Source of the DNA: DASRFR01 sp035651455
Lineage (GTDB): Bacteria; Acidobacteriota; Terriglobia; Terriglobales; Acidobacteriaceae
Assembly (NCBI GenBank): GCA_035651455.1
Contig: DASRFR010000059.1
Coordinates: 62,001 to 126,000 of the forward strand
Direction: 5' to 3'
DNA: 64,000 nt
A program made the position numbers and the translations under genes. Position 1 is the stretch's first letter; each line of letters starts with the position of its first letter. The notes under the pieces are model-generated. The model was not told the DNA's origin and did no database searches. It was given only the letters and a program-made list of their open reading frames with translations. Shown here one piece after another: positions 9,302 through 18,580 of this stretch.

Positions 9302-9571
9302 TCAGTCGCCGTCGCCCACGGCCGCGGGAATCGCGGTGAGACGCCGCAGCAGCGGACTGCTTTCGGCCATGAACTCGATGTGCCCGCATTTCGGGCATTC
9401 CAGCATTACATTCGCACTATGGGTGCCGTAAGGCAAGAAAGTGAATCGCGTAAATACGTAGCTGTCGAGCTCGTGATGGCAGCGCAGGCACTGCACTCCG
9501 GTCGATCCAACCGGCGGTTTTTTGGGCAGCTGCAAAGGTTCTGATTTGCTCTTATCAATGGGAGTGGTCAT
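9302..9571 (-). CDS. Small zinc-ribbon protein coupled to a sulfotransferase
   Basis: This 89-residue protein has two CxxC knuckles (Cys28/Cys31 and Cys59/Cys62) separated by 27 residues, as in a zinc ribbon. There is no signal peptide or membrane segment. Its ATG overlaps the stop codon of the sulfotransferase gene by 4 nt (ATGA), which points to translational coupling. I do not recognise the family. It may be a metal-stabilised partner or chaperone of the sulfotransferase or the following carbamoyltransferase, but that is a guess from position alone. Confidence 0.75.
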   Translation of the reverse strand: MTTPIDKSKSEPLQLPKKPPVGSTGVQCLRCHHELDSYVFTRFTFLPYGTHSANVMLECPKCGHIEFMAESSPLLRRLTAIPAAVGDGD

Positions 9572-10383
9572 GCCAATTCCCTTTCCAAGGCCTCGACACC
9601 GGGGTAACCCAGGCGTTCGAGCACCTTTCCCGCGCGCTCTTGCACGAGCTCGATCTGGGCTTGCGTAAACTGCTCGCGCCAGCCTCCAACCGAACCGCTG
9701 CGCACGAAACGGCCTTTAGCCGAGGCGCGCTGCGGGTTCTTTTTTTCTTTGTCTTTCATCTTTTCCAGAGAGTTGTTGGCCACCGCCTCGCGAATCTTCT
9801 CCCGATTCATCGGAACTCCGAGAAAGCCGATCAACTCCGCCAGCGCATTTTCCGAATCGCGTCGCAGGTCCTCAAATCGAACCAAAACGCCATTCACCTT
9901 ACCGGCATCCATGGCCTCAATCCAGGAACTGACGTGCCTGATCCAGGATCCGAATGGATTCACTTCGCCACGGAGAAAACGTCCGAGATAAACGTCGAAG
10001 TCGTTTCCGGCCAACCCCAAGGCCTTCTGGTACGCATATTCGGAGAGAACAACATCTCGCGGATCGCGCACTAAGTAAATTGCCTTTTTGTATTCCCTCT
10101 GGTATGGCTCATGGGTTTTGATCAGACGTCCAGCCCCAGGCAGGATGGCTGCTGTGCCGCGATGATAGCCCACGTCGGGCACCGCATGGTTCACGGTGGT
10201 AAATGCCGACGACTCTCCGCCCAGAATCTCCACCAGCATGAAACGTAACCAGGTGCTGCCGGAGCGCGGATACGCGCCGACAAAGGCGTCGTGTTCCGTC
10301 AGGCCGCGGTGACGGCTCCAGACCAGCGGCTTCCGCAACGAGGTCTTAGCCAGCGCAAATCGGATTTGGCGAACTGTAGGCAT
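9568..10383 (-). CDS. PAPS-dependent sulfotransferase (Sulfotransfer_1-like)
   Basis: The 271-residue protein should transfer sulfate from PAPS to a hydroxyl or amine. The 5'-phosphosulfate loop is AYPRSGSTWLR (residues of about 37-47). The 3'-phosphate-binding region is IYLVRDPRDVVLSEY (about 102-116). The C-terminal signature GxxGxW appears as GSVGGWREQFT. I chose the ATG at 10383 because the longer frame would overlap the preceding gene. It lies 7 bp after a second sulfotransferase gene and overlaps the zinc-ribbon gene that follows. There is no signal peptide, so sulfation should occur in the cytoplasm, before export. Confidence 0.9.
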   Translation of the reverse strand: MPTVRQIRFALAKTSLRKPLVWSRHRGLTEHDAFVGAYPRSGSTWLRFMLVEILGGESSAFTTVNHAVPDVGYHRGTAAILPGAGRLIKTHEPYQREYKKAIYLVRDPRDVVLSEYAYQKALGLAGNDFDVYLGRFLRGEVNPFGSWIRHVSSWIEAMDAGKVNGVLVRFEDLRRDSENALAELIGFLGVPMNREKIREAVANNSLEKMKDKEKKNPQRASAKGRFVRSGSVGGWREQFTQAQIELVQERAGKVLERLGYPGVEALERELA

Positions 10384-10390
10384 GGATAGA

Positions 10391-11461
10391 TCAGGACTGC
10401 AAAGTACTGCTGATTTCCGGCGCGGCAGTCTTCGACAAGCCACGGCGCGCCTGCGGCTCGTTGCCAGTCTGAAGACTACCGCGGGTTCTCGCCTTTACGG
10501 AACGGTACGCCCGTAACATCCAGATGGGAGCGTAGCAGTACACACGGGAAGTAAAGCGGTCGAAGGAGCGCAGTGCGCGAAACAAGGCTTCGTCTTTTGT
10601 CCTCTCGAGGAATCCCGGACCGCGCACATCCGTGATGAGCGACTTCGGATACAGCGGCCAGGTACCGCCGTATTCTTTTGTCCAATACGCGAGATAGCGC
10701 CCAATCTTGCTCTTCAGCGCCGGAGAAAGTACTTCCTTCCTGGCTCTCTTCAGCCCAATGTTGCTGCTGTTGACAGCCGCGTGGTGCGAGGCGTCATAAA
10801 TTGCAGAACGGTCCGCTCCATCGAGCACGGTCATGCGGGGATCGAAACGGATGTCGAGAAATGCGCAGATGCCGCCCATCACCTCTGCCGGACTGTCGAT
10901 CATCTCTTCGTATTGAATCTGATGGAGGGGAATTCCGAGACTGCGCAGCGTGTCGCATCCCTGCTTCAGCTTGTGGTATCCGAGCACGGCTCGATGCATA
11001 ATGCCGCGTTTGCGAAAGTAGGAGGAGCTCTCTCGAGCGTTCACCATACTCCGGCAAATGTTTGCGAGGTCGCGCCAAATCACGATAAAGCGCGCGTTGG
11101 GGAAATCCCTGGCGAGCTGCGGCAGCAAATCAAAATAGTTCGGAGATTTGTCCCCATAGATCGCCAGGCCGGCATATTGACTCCACACGGTTTCCGCGGC
11201 ACTGCGGAAATCGGGAAATGTCGCAGGTAAGTTTTCCCTTTGAAGGCTATGGCGGGTGATGCCGGAATTCCAGAATTCCCAGCGCTCCAGCCAGTCGGGT
11301 GAGCTTTCGCCATGGCGAAACAACGGCCGCAAAAGCGCTAAATCGCCCTCGTACATCAGGGCGATTTGGGGATGCTGATTCAGGAGGGTGTACAGCAGGG
11401 AGGTACCGGAACGCCACATGCCGACAACGAACAGTGGGCCCGAAAGCGAATCGGAAGGCAT
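10391..11461 (-). CDS. Sulfotransferase family protein (Sulfotransfer_3-like)
   Basis: This 356-residue protein carries the PAPS-binding P-loop FVVGMWRSGTSLLYTLL (about 11-27) and the second site FIVIWRDLANICRSM. It is clearly different from the adjacent sulfotransferase, so the two probably modify different positions. The gene lies 41 bp after the epimerase gene and 7 bp before the second sulfotransferase, in one transcription unit. Sulfation of bacterial exopolysaccharide is uncommon outside marine groups, so the pair is notable. The acceptor is unknown. Confidence 0.88.
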   Translation of the reverse strand: MPSDSLSGPLFVVGMWRSGTSLLYTLLNQHPQIALMYEGDLALLRPLFRHGESSPDWLERWEFWNSGITRHSLQRENLPATFPDFRSAAETVWSQYAGLAIYGDKSPNYFDLLPQLARDFPNARFIVIWRDLANICRSMVNARESSSYFRKRGIMHRAVLGYHKLKQGCDTLRSLGIPLHQIQYEEMIDSPAEVMGGICAFLDIRFDPRMTVLDGADRSAIYDASHHAAVNSSNIGLKRARKEVLSPALKSKIGRYLAYWTKEYGGTWPLYPKSLITDVRGPGFLERTKDEALFRALRSFDRFTSRVYCYAPIWMLRAYRSVKARTRGSLQTGNEPQARRGLSKTAAPEISSTLQS

Positions 11462-11502
11462 CAGTTTTCTCTTGGGGTCTTCGGCTCGAGAGGAGAGGCG
11501 AT

Positions 11503-12498
11503 TCAGTCGGCAGCTACTGGCACGCGGCGGGGAGCGGTCTTCCGAACCTGCGATTCAATCCACTTGTAGGTGACCGTGATTCCCTGTTCGAGTGAAATCG
11601 ACGGCTTCCAACCCAACACTTGTATCAGTCGCGTATTGTCGCTGTTGCGTCCACGCACACCCTGCGGTCCGGGAACATGACGTTTCGTCAGCCGCTTGCC
11701 GGCTATCTTCGCCACCAGATCGTAAAGGGCGTTTATGCTGATGAGTTCATCAGTGCCCAAATTCAACGGTCCCCTGTAATCCGATGCCATGATGCGCATT
11801 AGACCTTCGACCGAATCCTCGATGTACATAAAGGACCGGGTCTGCTCGCCATCTCCCCAGACCTCGATCTCGCCGCCATCCTCGGCTAGTGCGACCTTAC
11901 GGCTGATCGCGGCAGGCGCCTTTTCTTTGCCGCCTTCGTATGTGCCCAGCGGTCCGTACACGTTGTGCGAGCGCACAATGCGGGTGTCTAATCCAAAATC
12001 CTTGTAGTAATACTGGCAAAGCTGCTCTGTAAACAGTTTTTCCCAGCCATAACCAGGCTCCGGATCCGCCGGGATCGCGTCTTCCTCCCGCAAGGCGGTG
12101 ACATCTGCGGTGTCTTGTTTGGCGCGGTTGTACACGCAGGCAGTCGAAGCGAACAGGAAGCGTCTTACACTGTTTTGACGGCTGGCCTCTAGCATGTGAG
12201 TGTTGATCAGGATATTGTTTCGGCAGATCTCGGCATGCACCGAGGTGATGTACTGTATGCCTCCCATATCCGCCGCGAGGTTATACACCTGGTCGATATC
12301 GCCACGAGTTGCCAGCAGGCAATTCTCGGACGTCCGCAGATCCAGGATCTCGAACTCGTCAGCCTCACTGGTTTCGAACTCGGGATGCTTCAGGTCTACG
12401 CCGCGAACCCAGTGACCTTCAGCCTTGAGCCGTTTGACAAGGTGATGGCCTATGAAGCCACCTGCGCCTGTCACCAGTATTCGTTTGTTCACTTCCAT
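11503..12498 (-). CDS. GDP-mannose 3,5-epimerase-like SDR protein
   Basis: The 331-residue protein is an extended short-chain dehydrogenase with VTGAGGFIG at residues 9-17. It closely follows plant GDP-mannose 3,5-epimerase: ADMGGIQYI, the catalytic-type Cys121 in STACVYN, Tyr150/Lys154 in YGWEK, EKAPAA with Lys193, VWGDGEQTRSF, and PGPQGVRGRNSDN. The known enzyme makes GDP-L-galactose (and GDP-L-gulose) from GDP-mannose. That would supply a sugar nucleotide for the polymer of this locus. A related UDP- or GDP-sugar epimerase remains possible. It lies between a carbamoyltransferase and the sulfotransferases. No GDP-mannose-forming enzyme is present in the window. Confidence 0.85.
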   Translation of the reverse strand: MEVNKRILVTGAGGFIGHHLVKRLKAEGHWVRGVDLKHPEFETSEADEFEILDLRTSENCLLATRGDIDQVYNLAADMGGIQYITSVHAEICRNNILINTHMLEASRQNSVRRFLFASTACVYNRAKQDTADVTALREEDAIPADPEPGYGWEKLFTEQLCQYYYKDFGLDTRIVRSHNVYGPLGTYEGGKEKAPAAISRKVALAEDGGEIEVWGDGEQTRSFMYIEDSVEGLMRIMASDYRGPLNLGTDELISINALYDLVAKIAGKRLTKRHVPGPQGVRGRNSDNTRLIQVLGWKPSISLEQGITVTYKWIESQVRKTAPRRVPVAAD

Positions 12499-12620
12499 GA
12501 AAGGCTCCTGAGAGTTTTCGTCGAGATCCGTCGTCCCTTTTTTGTAGTGGCGATGACTGCTGGATCGGCTTCTGCAAAGTATCTACAGCCATTAGAGACA
12601 AGGCAACTGAATTTCGTTGG

Positions 12621-14405
12621 TTATGCGATCGACTTGTCCACGATGAAGTTCTCCAGCACCAGGGCGTCCATCTCGCTCTTGGAGAATGTGTTGAAGGCGT
12701 TTGCCGGCGTGTTCACGATGGGCTCGCCCTTCAAGTTAAAACTCGTGTTCAGCACGACCGGCACTCCCGTAGCCTGGCCGAACTTCTCGATCAGGTTGTA
12801 GTAGCGGGGGCTTTGTTCCTTGAACACGGTCTGCAAGCGCCCTGTCCCATCTACGTGAGTAATGGCCGGCAGAGTGGCCTGTTGATCCTGCTTTACCGGT
12901 ACCACGTACAGCATGTAGCGTGCTGGGGAATGCTTCGCCGCGTTGGGCAACTCGAAGTATCGCTCCGCGTACTGCGCCAGCACCGACGGCGCAAACGGCC
13001 GGTATGGCTCCCGGAACTTGATCTTCGAATTCACGATATCTTTCATGTTCGGATTGCGAGGATCGGCGAGAATCGAGCGGCTACCCAGAGCGCGCGGCCC
13101 CCACTCAAATCGTCCTTGCGACCAGCCCACTACCTTGCCATTCATCAGGTGATTCACAACCTGGTCCAGCAACTTGTCTTCGCTGTCGAACCGGGTATGT
13201 GGAATATTGTTCTTCCGCAGGAAATCGCCAATCTCCGAATCGGAGTTGGAACGGCCCCAGTAGGCGTGGTCCATCTGCCAGTTGCGCGGCTTGCCAAGGA
13301 GCGTGTTGTAGGCCCATAGCGCGGCGCCCAAGGCCCCGCCTCCATCGCCAGCCGACGGCTGCACGTACATTTCTTCAAATGGCGTCTCTTTCAGGATGCG
13401 GGTGTTAGCCACCGAGTTCAACGCCACGCCACCCGCCATGCATAGCTTCTTCAAGCCGGTCTGGCGATGCAGGTTATTCGCCATGCCGATCAGCAGTTCT
13501 TCCGTGACCCGCTGAATGCTGGCCGCGATATCCGCGTAGTGCTGGTTGAGTTTGGAGAGCTCTTTGTAATTTCCCGGTGGCGTTCCAAAGTATTTCGGGA
13601 AACCCGTGGCCTCGGTGAAGAACAGCATTTTGGGCGGACGTGGCTCGCCGAACAACTCCACGAATTTGCGGCTATAAGTCTTGTCCGTGGAGTGATGGAA
13701 ACTGAAATAGTCCATATCCAGAGAGAAAGACCCATCCTGGTTCTGGTGCACGAGCTTCCAGACTTTGTCCACATAGCGCGGCTCGCCATAGGGAGCCATG
13801 CCCATGACCTTGTACTCGCCCTCATTTACCTCGAAGCCGAGAAAAGCGGTGAACGCCGAGTACAGCAAGCCCACGGAATGAGGAAACTCCATTTGCTTAT
13901 GCAGGCGGATGTCATTTCCCTTGCCCACTCCATAGGTGCCGGTCACCCACTCACCGACGCCATCAACGGTGAGAATTGCGGCCTCGTCGAACGGTGAACA
14001 CAGGTACGCGCTCGCCGCATGCGATAAGTGATGCTCGCTGAAGATAACTTTGTCCTTGGGAATTCCCAACTCGTCCTGCAGGGTCGTTGCAACCCAGAGC
14101 TTGTCGACCATCCAGGTGATCATTGACTCGCGAAAGACCTTCCACGACTGGGGATAGGTCTGCAGAGTCATCATGAGGATCCGGTCCAGCTTGCGGAACG
14201 GCTTCTCGAAGAAGACTACGTAATCCAGATCGTTGCCGCTGATCCCCTCCTGGTCCATGCAGAAATGGATCGCCTGCTTCGGGAACCCATAGTCGTGCTT
14301 GATGCGAGAAAACCGCTCTTCTTCCGCGGCTGCCACCAGCACGCCATCTTTCAATAGCACCGCTGCCGCATCGTGGTAATAACAACTGACCCCAAGTATG
14401 TACAT
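12621..14405 (-). CDS. NodU/CmcH-family O-carbamoyltransferase
   Basis: This 594-residue protein is a canonical member. The N-terminus is MYILGVSCYYHDAAAVLLKDG; the metal site HHLSHAASAYLCSPFD and the nucleotide site LTVDGVGEW follow. The C-terminal YrdC-like domain has FEWGPRALGSRS, VDGTGRLQTV and NTSFNLKGEPIV. It should transfer a carbamoyl group from carbamoyl phosphate, via a carbamoyl-adenylate, to a hydroxyl of a sugar in the polymer. The gene follows an SxtJ-like microprotein gene by 80 bp, an association seen with this family elsewhere, and precedes the GDP-mannose 3,5-epimerase-like gene. Confidence 0.93.
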   Translation of the reverse strand: MYILGVSCYYHDAAAVLLKDGVLVAAAEEERFSRIKHDYGFPKQAIHFCMDQEGISGNDLDYVVFFEKPFRKLDRILMMTLQTYPQSWKVFRESMITWMVDKLWVATTLQDELGIPKDKVIFSEHHLSHAASAYLCSPFDEAAILTVDGVGEWVTGTYGVGKGNDIRLHKQMEFPHSVGLLYSAFTAFLGFEVNEGEYKVMGMAPYGEPRYVDKVWKLVHQNQDGSFSLDMDYFSFHHSTDKTYSRKFVELFGEPRPPKMLFFTEATGFPKYFGTPPGNYKELSKLNQHYADIAASIQRVTEELLIGMANNLHRQTGLKKLCMAGGVALNSVANTRILKETPFEEMYVQPSAGDGGGALGAALWAYNTLLGKPRNWQMDHAYWGRSNSDSEIGDFLRKNNIPHTRFDSEDKLLDQVVNHLMNGKVVGWSQGRFEWGPRALGSRSILADPRNPNMKDIVNSKIKFREPYRPFAPSVLAQYAERYFELPNAAKHSPARYMLYVVPVKQDQQATLPAITHVDGTGRLQTVFKEQSPRYYNLIEKFGQATGVPVVLNTSFNLKGEPIVNTPANAFNTFSKSEMDALVLENFIVDKSIA

Positions 14406-14485
14406 TTGTGTTTTGTCCTTAAACTCTGTGACGGATTTCCTGTTGTGCGCTCAAAGTGCGCGCATGGAGGGTTTGCTCCAATCGG

Positions 14486-14704
14486 TTACTGCTTGCGAGC
14501 CCACGCCATGTCGTAGGCCTCTTCGGGATGGTCCAGCCACTCCTTCGGCCGGTTCTTGATGCGCAGAGGATCGCTGAACCAACGCGCCGCCAGCCCAAAG
14601 GGCAGGATGATGACTCCATACGCCACGGTCAGCAGAACCCGTGCTTGGAAATTACCGACCTTGTGTCCAAACTCTTTCCACGCTTGCCATGCTCTCTTTA
14701 ACAT
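14486..14704 (-). CDS. SxtJ-like small membrane protein
   Basis: This 72-residue protein starts at the ATG at 14704, with GGGGAG upstream. It has an amphipathic start (MLKRAWQAWKEFGHKVGNFQ), one hydrophobic segment (about residues 20-42) and a soluble, charged tail containing RPKEWLDHPEEAYDMA. This fits the short membrane proteins called SxtJ-like that lie beside carbamoyltransferases in many genomes. It sits between the polymerase and a carbamoyltransferase. The function is unknown; a membrane anchor or scaffold for the carbamoyltransferase is one possibility. The family assignment is from memory and is moderate. Confidence 0.7.
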   Translation of the reverse strand: MLKRAWQAWKEFGHKVGNFQARVLLTVAYGVIILPFGLAARWFSDPLRIKNRPKEWLDHPEEAYDMAWARKQ

Positions 14705-14739
14705 TGGGCTGCTCTCCCCGAGCAAAACTCTAAGTTGGA

Positions 14740-16227
14740 TTAACGAACGGTTGCTGATTCAAACTGCCACGGCGCAATGCGCGGCTGTGGTTCTTCCTGC
14801 ACGCAGAATGCGTGATAAAGGCGATCACTCACAAACACCACCGCAAACATCGTCATGAAAGTGGCGTCGGGGCGGCTTCCAAACGCCCGGCTGACCAGGC
14901 CATTGATCAGGATGTTCAGATAAAGCACCAAGGCCCCCACCGCTACCTGGTTCACATAAGGCATCTGCCTGGATACACTGCGCGCTCGCCACAGGTTCCG
15001 CACAATAACGAACTGAATCATGATGATGGTGAACAGCCCGAAAATGCCGTTGTTGTACCAGGCTTCCAGAAAACCATCGTGCAGATGTTCAGGGTGCCAA
15101 CTGACGTCGATCTTATCGGCCAGGAATCGCGAAGACATGTATCCTCGGCCCATAATCGGCTTCTGCTTGATCAGTCCCCAACCTGCTTCCCAGACCTCGG
15201 TACGTCCGGTTACCGAGAACGCCTGATCGGATTTCGCGTAGGTGCCGAGATAGTCGGAAACGGGCGTGAGGATAAACACCAGGCCCCCCACGATGATCAT
15301 GGCGAGGACGAAAATGCCGGCGGAACTCATCTTTCGCTGCAAGGCGAAAAACAGGATGCTGCACAGAATTCCCGCGGCAATTGCCGTCTTCCCGGCGGCC
15401 AGAATCATGACAGCGAAACCGAATGCCGCCATGCCCAACAACCATCCCCGGCGCCGCGGATTTGAAACCGTGAGCGCCAGCAGCACCAGGCATGCTGCGT
15501 CCGCCGAGAGCATGGTGGGAGCGGCCGCCACATCATAAAGACGCCCTTCGGCAAGTACTGCAGGATCGGAAAACAGACGAATTAGGGGAACGACCAGCAG
15601 AAAGGCAAAGCCCAGCATCGTCGTCTTCAGAAAGGCCAACAAGTCTTCAAAAGTTTCCGTCTCGGAGGTGCAGGCGGCCAGCAGCAGGATCACCAGCCAA
15701 AGCTTGAAACTCCACGCCGCCGCGAAAAACTTTGATTCGGCATAGCTGCATGAAAGCAGCGCGATGGTTCCAAAAATCGCCACCCACTTGAATGACCCCC
15801 TGAAAATCTGCCGCAGATATTCGGGGTTCCGCACCGTGTAGATCAGCAGCGCCAGGAAAACAAAAACCCAGATCATTGCTTCGGAATAGGCGCCGCTGGA
15901 GAAGCTTCCTGCCGTGCCTGCTCCGGGGTCCTCCGTCAGATACGAGAAAACTTCTTCCGATCCAAGCAGCACGAACCATAGCGCGAAAATGATATTTCGG
16001 TTGCGGAGCACGCCGGTCCGCGTAGTTGAAATCGCAAAACACAGAACCGCGAAGATCACGATTCCGACGCTCGCGATGCTTACTGTCTGCCACGATACGA
16101 TCGGTCCGCTGGCTGCCCAGAAGACCAGCAGCGTGAACACGGCAAGAGCTGCCACCATCGCGCCCGGACGGAGGCCGGTCGCCTTCGGCGTCGCTTTCAA
16201 ACCGTTATTTCCATTAGATCCGATCAC
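14740..16227 (-). CDS. O-antigen ligase/Wzy-type polymerase family membrane protein
   Basis: The 495-residue protein has at least ten hydrophobic segments. The large periplasmic loop after the middle carries the Wzy_C/WaaL signature: TGRTEVWEAGWGLIKQKP, then GRGYMSS, then the key His-containing HLHDGFLEAWYNNG. It should join undecaprenyl-linked repeat units in the periplasm. The polymerase role is favoured over ligase because the locus also has a chain-length protein and an outer-membrane export protein. It lies 34 bp after the methyltransferase gene and 35 bp before the SxtJ-like gene. Confidence 0.88.
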   Translation of the reverse strand: MIGSNGNNGLKATPKATGLRPGAMVAALAVFTLLVFWAASGPIVSWQTVSIASVGIVIFAVLCFAISTTRTGVLRNRNIIFALWFVLLGSEEVFSYLTEDPGAGTAGSFSSGAYSEAMIWVFVFLALLIYTVRNPEYLRQIFRGSFKWVAIFGTIALLSCSYAESKFFAAAWSFKLWLVILLLAACTSETETFEDLLAFLKTTMLGFAFLLVVPLIRLFSDPAVLAEGRLYDVAAAPTMLSADAACLVLLALTVSNPRRRGWLLGMAAFGFAVMILAAGKTAIAAGILCSILFFALQRKMSSAGIFVLAMIIVGGLVFILTPVSDYLGTYAKSDQAFSVTGRTEVWEAGWGLIKQKPIMGRGYMSSRFLADKIDVSWHPEHLHDGFLEAWYNNGIFGLFTIIMIQFVIVRNLWRARSVSRQMPYVNQVAVGALVLYLNILINGLVSRAFGSRPDATFMTMFAVVFVSDRLYHAFCVQEEPQPRIAPWQFESATVR

Positions 16228-16261
16228 ATGATTCCTTGGCCTGCCGGGGCCTGAACGACCT

Positions 16262-17308
16262 TTACTTTTTCTTTCCGATCACGATAAACAGCGCACCGTC
16301 AGCGCCGCCGGTCAGCAGCATCTCCAGCTCGGTAAAGAACCGGCTCATCTTCGTGCCTTTGTCGTGAGGTTCGAAAAGCTGCTCTTCATTGCTGAAAGCG
16401 CCCGCCTCAATCTTGGGGATGCTGAAGAGGTACTCGAAGCCGTTCTTCTCGTACCAATCGATCACTTCGCTGAAGGTGTGCTTGCTCTCGTGCGGATGCT
16501 TGTACTGGTCGTAGAACCACGCTCGCTTGCGGTCGGCGTTGTAGTTCTTGTTACGCATGTGCGCATCCAGAAAGGCAAGCTTGTCGGCCGTGACGCGGAA
16601 CAGGAAACGGCGAAAGTCGGTGGTCAAGCGGCCAATCTTGTTATAGAGCCCGATGATGATGTGGCCGCCTGGCTTTACTAGCCGAGAGATCGATTGAAAC
16701 GCTCCGTAGGGATCAGCCGTGTGGTGCAGTACGCCGTTGGATACGACCAGGTCGAACGACCGCTCCTTGAATGCTGGCCGGAAAAGATTCATCTGCACGA
16801 AACCGGCATTCTTGATGCCGCACCGGTCACGAAAGCCGTTCGCCAGCCGCAGGGAGTGCAGACACATGTCAGAGCCAAACACGCGGCGGTTATAGTGCAT
16901 ACCGAGAAAGTTTGTGAGTTGCCCTGTCCCGCAACCCACTTCCAGCACAAACGCGCCTTGTGGGATCTGCTCATCCAGCAGCTTCGCAAAAATGCCGCTG
17001 CGCGCTTTCTCCATCAAGGTTTCTTCTGAGTCGATGTCGTCATAGTTGGGGAACGGGTTTTCCTCGTAGAACGACTTCACTACCTCGGTCACGTCGCCCT
17101 TGAACTTCTCCGGATCATTCGGCGCGAAAAGCTGGGGAATGCCGCTGTCGACGTTGAAGTTGCGCTGACATCCCGTGCAGACAAGCCGTTCCTCGCTGAC
17201 TTGAAAACTTCCATGGCAAAACGGGCACGCGAGGACTTCCGGATACCGAAGGAATAGCCTTTGCGGCATCTGCAATTGCTGCGGTACTTGACTGGCGACT
17301 GTGCTCAT
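16262..17308 (-). CDS. SAM-dependent methyltransferase with N-terminal zinc ribbon
   Basis: This 348-residue protein has a Trm112-like zinc-binding segment at the N-terminus (Cys28, Cys31, Cys44, Cys47). A class I methyltransferase domain follows, with SAM motif I VLEVGCGTGQ (about 121-130) and the post-I acidic residue in VFGSDM. Motif SNGVLHHTADP and PGGHIIIGLY follow. The C-terminal part is long and could bind the acceptor. It probably methylates a sugar or lipid-linked intermediate of the locus-1 polymer. It lies between the SGNH gene and the polymerase gene, all in one direction with short gaps. Confidence 0.88.
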   Translation of the reverse strand: MSTVASQVPQQLQMPQRLFLRYPEVLACPFCHGSFQVSEERLVCTGCQRNFNVDSGIPQLFAPNDPEKFKGDVTEVVKSFYEENPFPNYDDIDSEETLMEKARSGIFAKLLDEQIPQGAFVLEVGCGTGQLTNFLGMHYNRRVFGSDMCLHSLRLANGFRDRCGIKNAGFVQMNLFRPAFKERSFDLVVSNGVLHHTADPYGAFQSISRLVKPGGHIIIGLYNKIGRLTTDFRRFLFRVTADKLAFLDAHMRNKNYNADRKRAWFYDQYKHPHESKHTFSEVIDWYEKNGFEYLFSIPKIEAGAFSNEEQLFEPHDKGTKMSRFFTELEMLLTGGADGALFIVIGKKK

Positions 17309-17389
17309 TTCTCGACTTCTCCTGGACCGCGATATTGCCTACCTGTGTTGCCGATCCCTGCGCACGCAGCGTCCGCCCCTGCCTTGATG

Positions 17390-18448
17390 CTACTGCGTGG
17401 CCGTTGCTGCGGCAGCGCTATGGCTTGAGTTAGCGACGTTCACTGCCGGAGCGGTTCCTTCACAGTCCTGCTGGTACACCGGCAAGGTGCGAATCGCTTT
17501 CAGCAGTTCGTTCGCAATAATCTGGTGTCCAGCTACGGTGGGATGTGCGGGATCCATGAACATCTTGGATTGATCCTTGGTGCTGATCACCGGAATCATG
17601 TTCACAATCGGCACGTTATTCTTCTGTGCGAAATCCAGCATCGCCTTCTGGAACGGATGCTCCGGCGCCATCTCCCCGTCCGAACCCAGTAACAGCAGCA
17701 TCATTTGCACGCCGTTGCGGCGGCAGACATCGAGGCTCTGCTGCAAACCGGCATCGAACTGGTTCACGTCGGGGACGTCGGCGTCGTGAATAGTTGCCAG
17801 GGATCCTTTCATCACGATATGGCGGAGTTGGTAATAAGCGACTCGTCGCAGCAGATCCTCAATTACGAAGTTATAGATCGCGCTGCGGCGCACAATCGAT
17901 TTCACCTCAACCCGCCGCAAGAATGCTTTTCGGGCCTCGCCCGTAAGATTTGGCAGTTTTTCGAAGTTGCTGTTGTAGCTGTACGCCACAATCGCGATAT
18001 CCGGACGCGTGACCGGATCCTCGACTACCAGCTTCACCTTCTCGGCAATCAAAGAATTGGGATAAGCATTTACGCCCGCGGAAACCACCTGCGCATGTTC
18101 TTTGGGGCAGGCGCCGCTATTCATCGTTCGTTCCAGTACCGCGCTGTAGTGCGAGTTATCGTCGACACCCCAGCCCTGGGTGGAAGAATCGCCAAACGCG
18201 ATGATCCGCAACTGGTCCTTTTGCTTCTGTGTCAGGTCCGATGCATAGCGGAAACCCTGGTGATTGATCGTAATCGGCAGGTGATTGACCACCGTCAGGG
18301 TGCGACCCGGCTCCGGAACCCACAGCAGTCGATCATCGGGGCGATAAATCGTGTAATTGCCATACCCGAATAGCCGTAACACGAGCTCAAAAACTACACA
18401 AAATGCGAAAAACCAGAAAATTGACTTCAAAAAGCGATGCTTCTTCAT
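17390..18448 (-). CDS. Membrane-anchored SGNH/GDSL-family hydrolase or O-acyltransferase-like protein
   Basis: The 352-residue protein begins with a single hydrophobic segment (SIFWFFAFCVVFELVLRLFG, about 9-28) that should anchor it with the domain outside the cytoplasm. SGNH block I is AFGDSSTQGWG with Ser88 as candidate nucleophile. Block V is DPAHPTVAGH, giving the Asp-His pair. Such proteins in polysaccharide loci add or remove O-acetyl or other ester groups. Which reaction occurs is not visible. A short variable tail follows the catalytic His. It lies between DUF5989 and the methyltransferase gene. Confidence 0.82.
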   Translation of the reverse strand: MKKHRFLKSIFWFFAFCVVFELVLRLFGYGNYTIYRPDDRLLWVPEPGRTLTVVNHLPITINHQGFRYASDLTQKQKDQLRIIAFGDSSTQGWGVDDNSHYSAVLERTMNSGACPKEHAQVVSAGVNAYPNSLIAEKVKLVVEDPVTRPDIAIVAYSYNSNFEKLPNLTGEARKAFLRRVEVKSIVRRSAIYNFVIEDLLRRVAYYQLRHIVMKGSLATIHDADVPDVNQFDAGLQQSLDVCRRNGVQMMLLLLGSDGEMAPEHPFQKAMLDFAQKNNVPIVNMIPVISTKDQSKMFMDPAHPTVAGHQIIANELLKAIRTLPVYQQDCEGTAPAVNVANSSHSAAAATATQ

Positions 18449-18580
18449 TCTTCTTCCGAGACCCCGAGGGAAAATTTCACTTCAGATCAGTGTGGGCGTG
18501 CATAGGTATCTTCAGCCTGGGTACCGCTCCCAAAACTTCACGAGCGAAACCAGGCTGAAGACCCCGATCAAGGGTGTAGG

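Noticed and set aside
12196..12801. Open frame of 201 codons on the plus strand
   Set aside because: It spans the antisense of the epimerase gene start, an intergenic gap and the end of a carbamoyltransferase gene; no domain or composition supports it.
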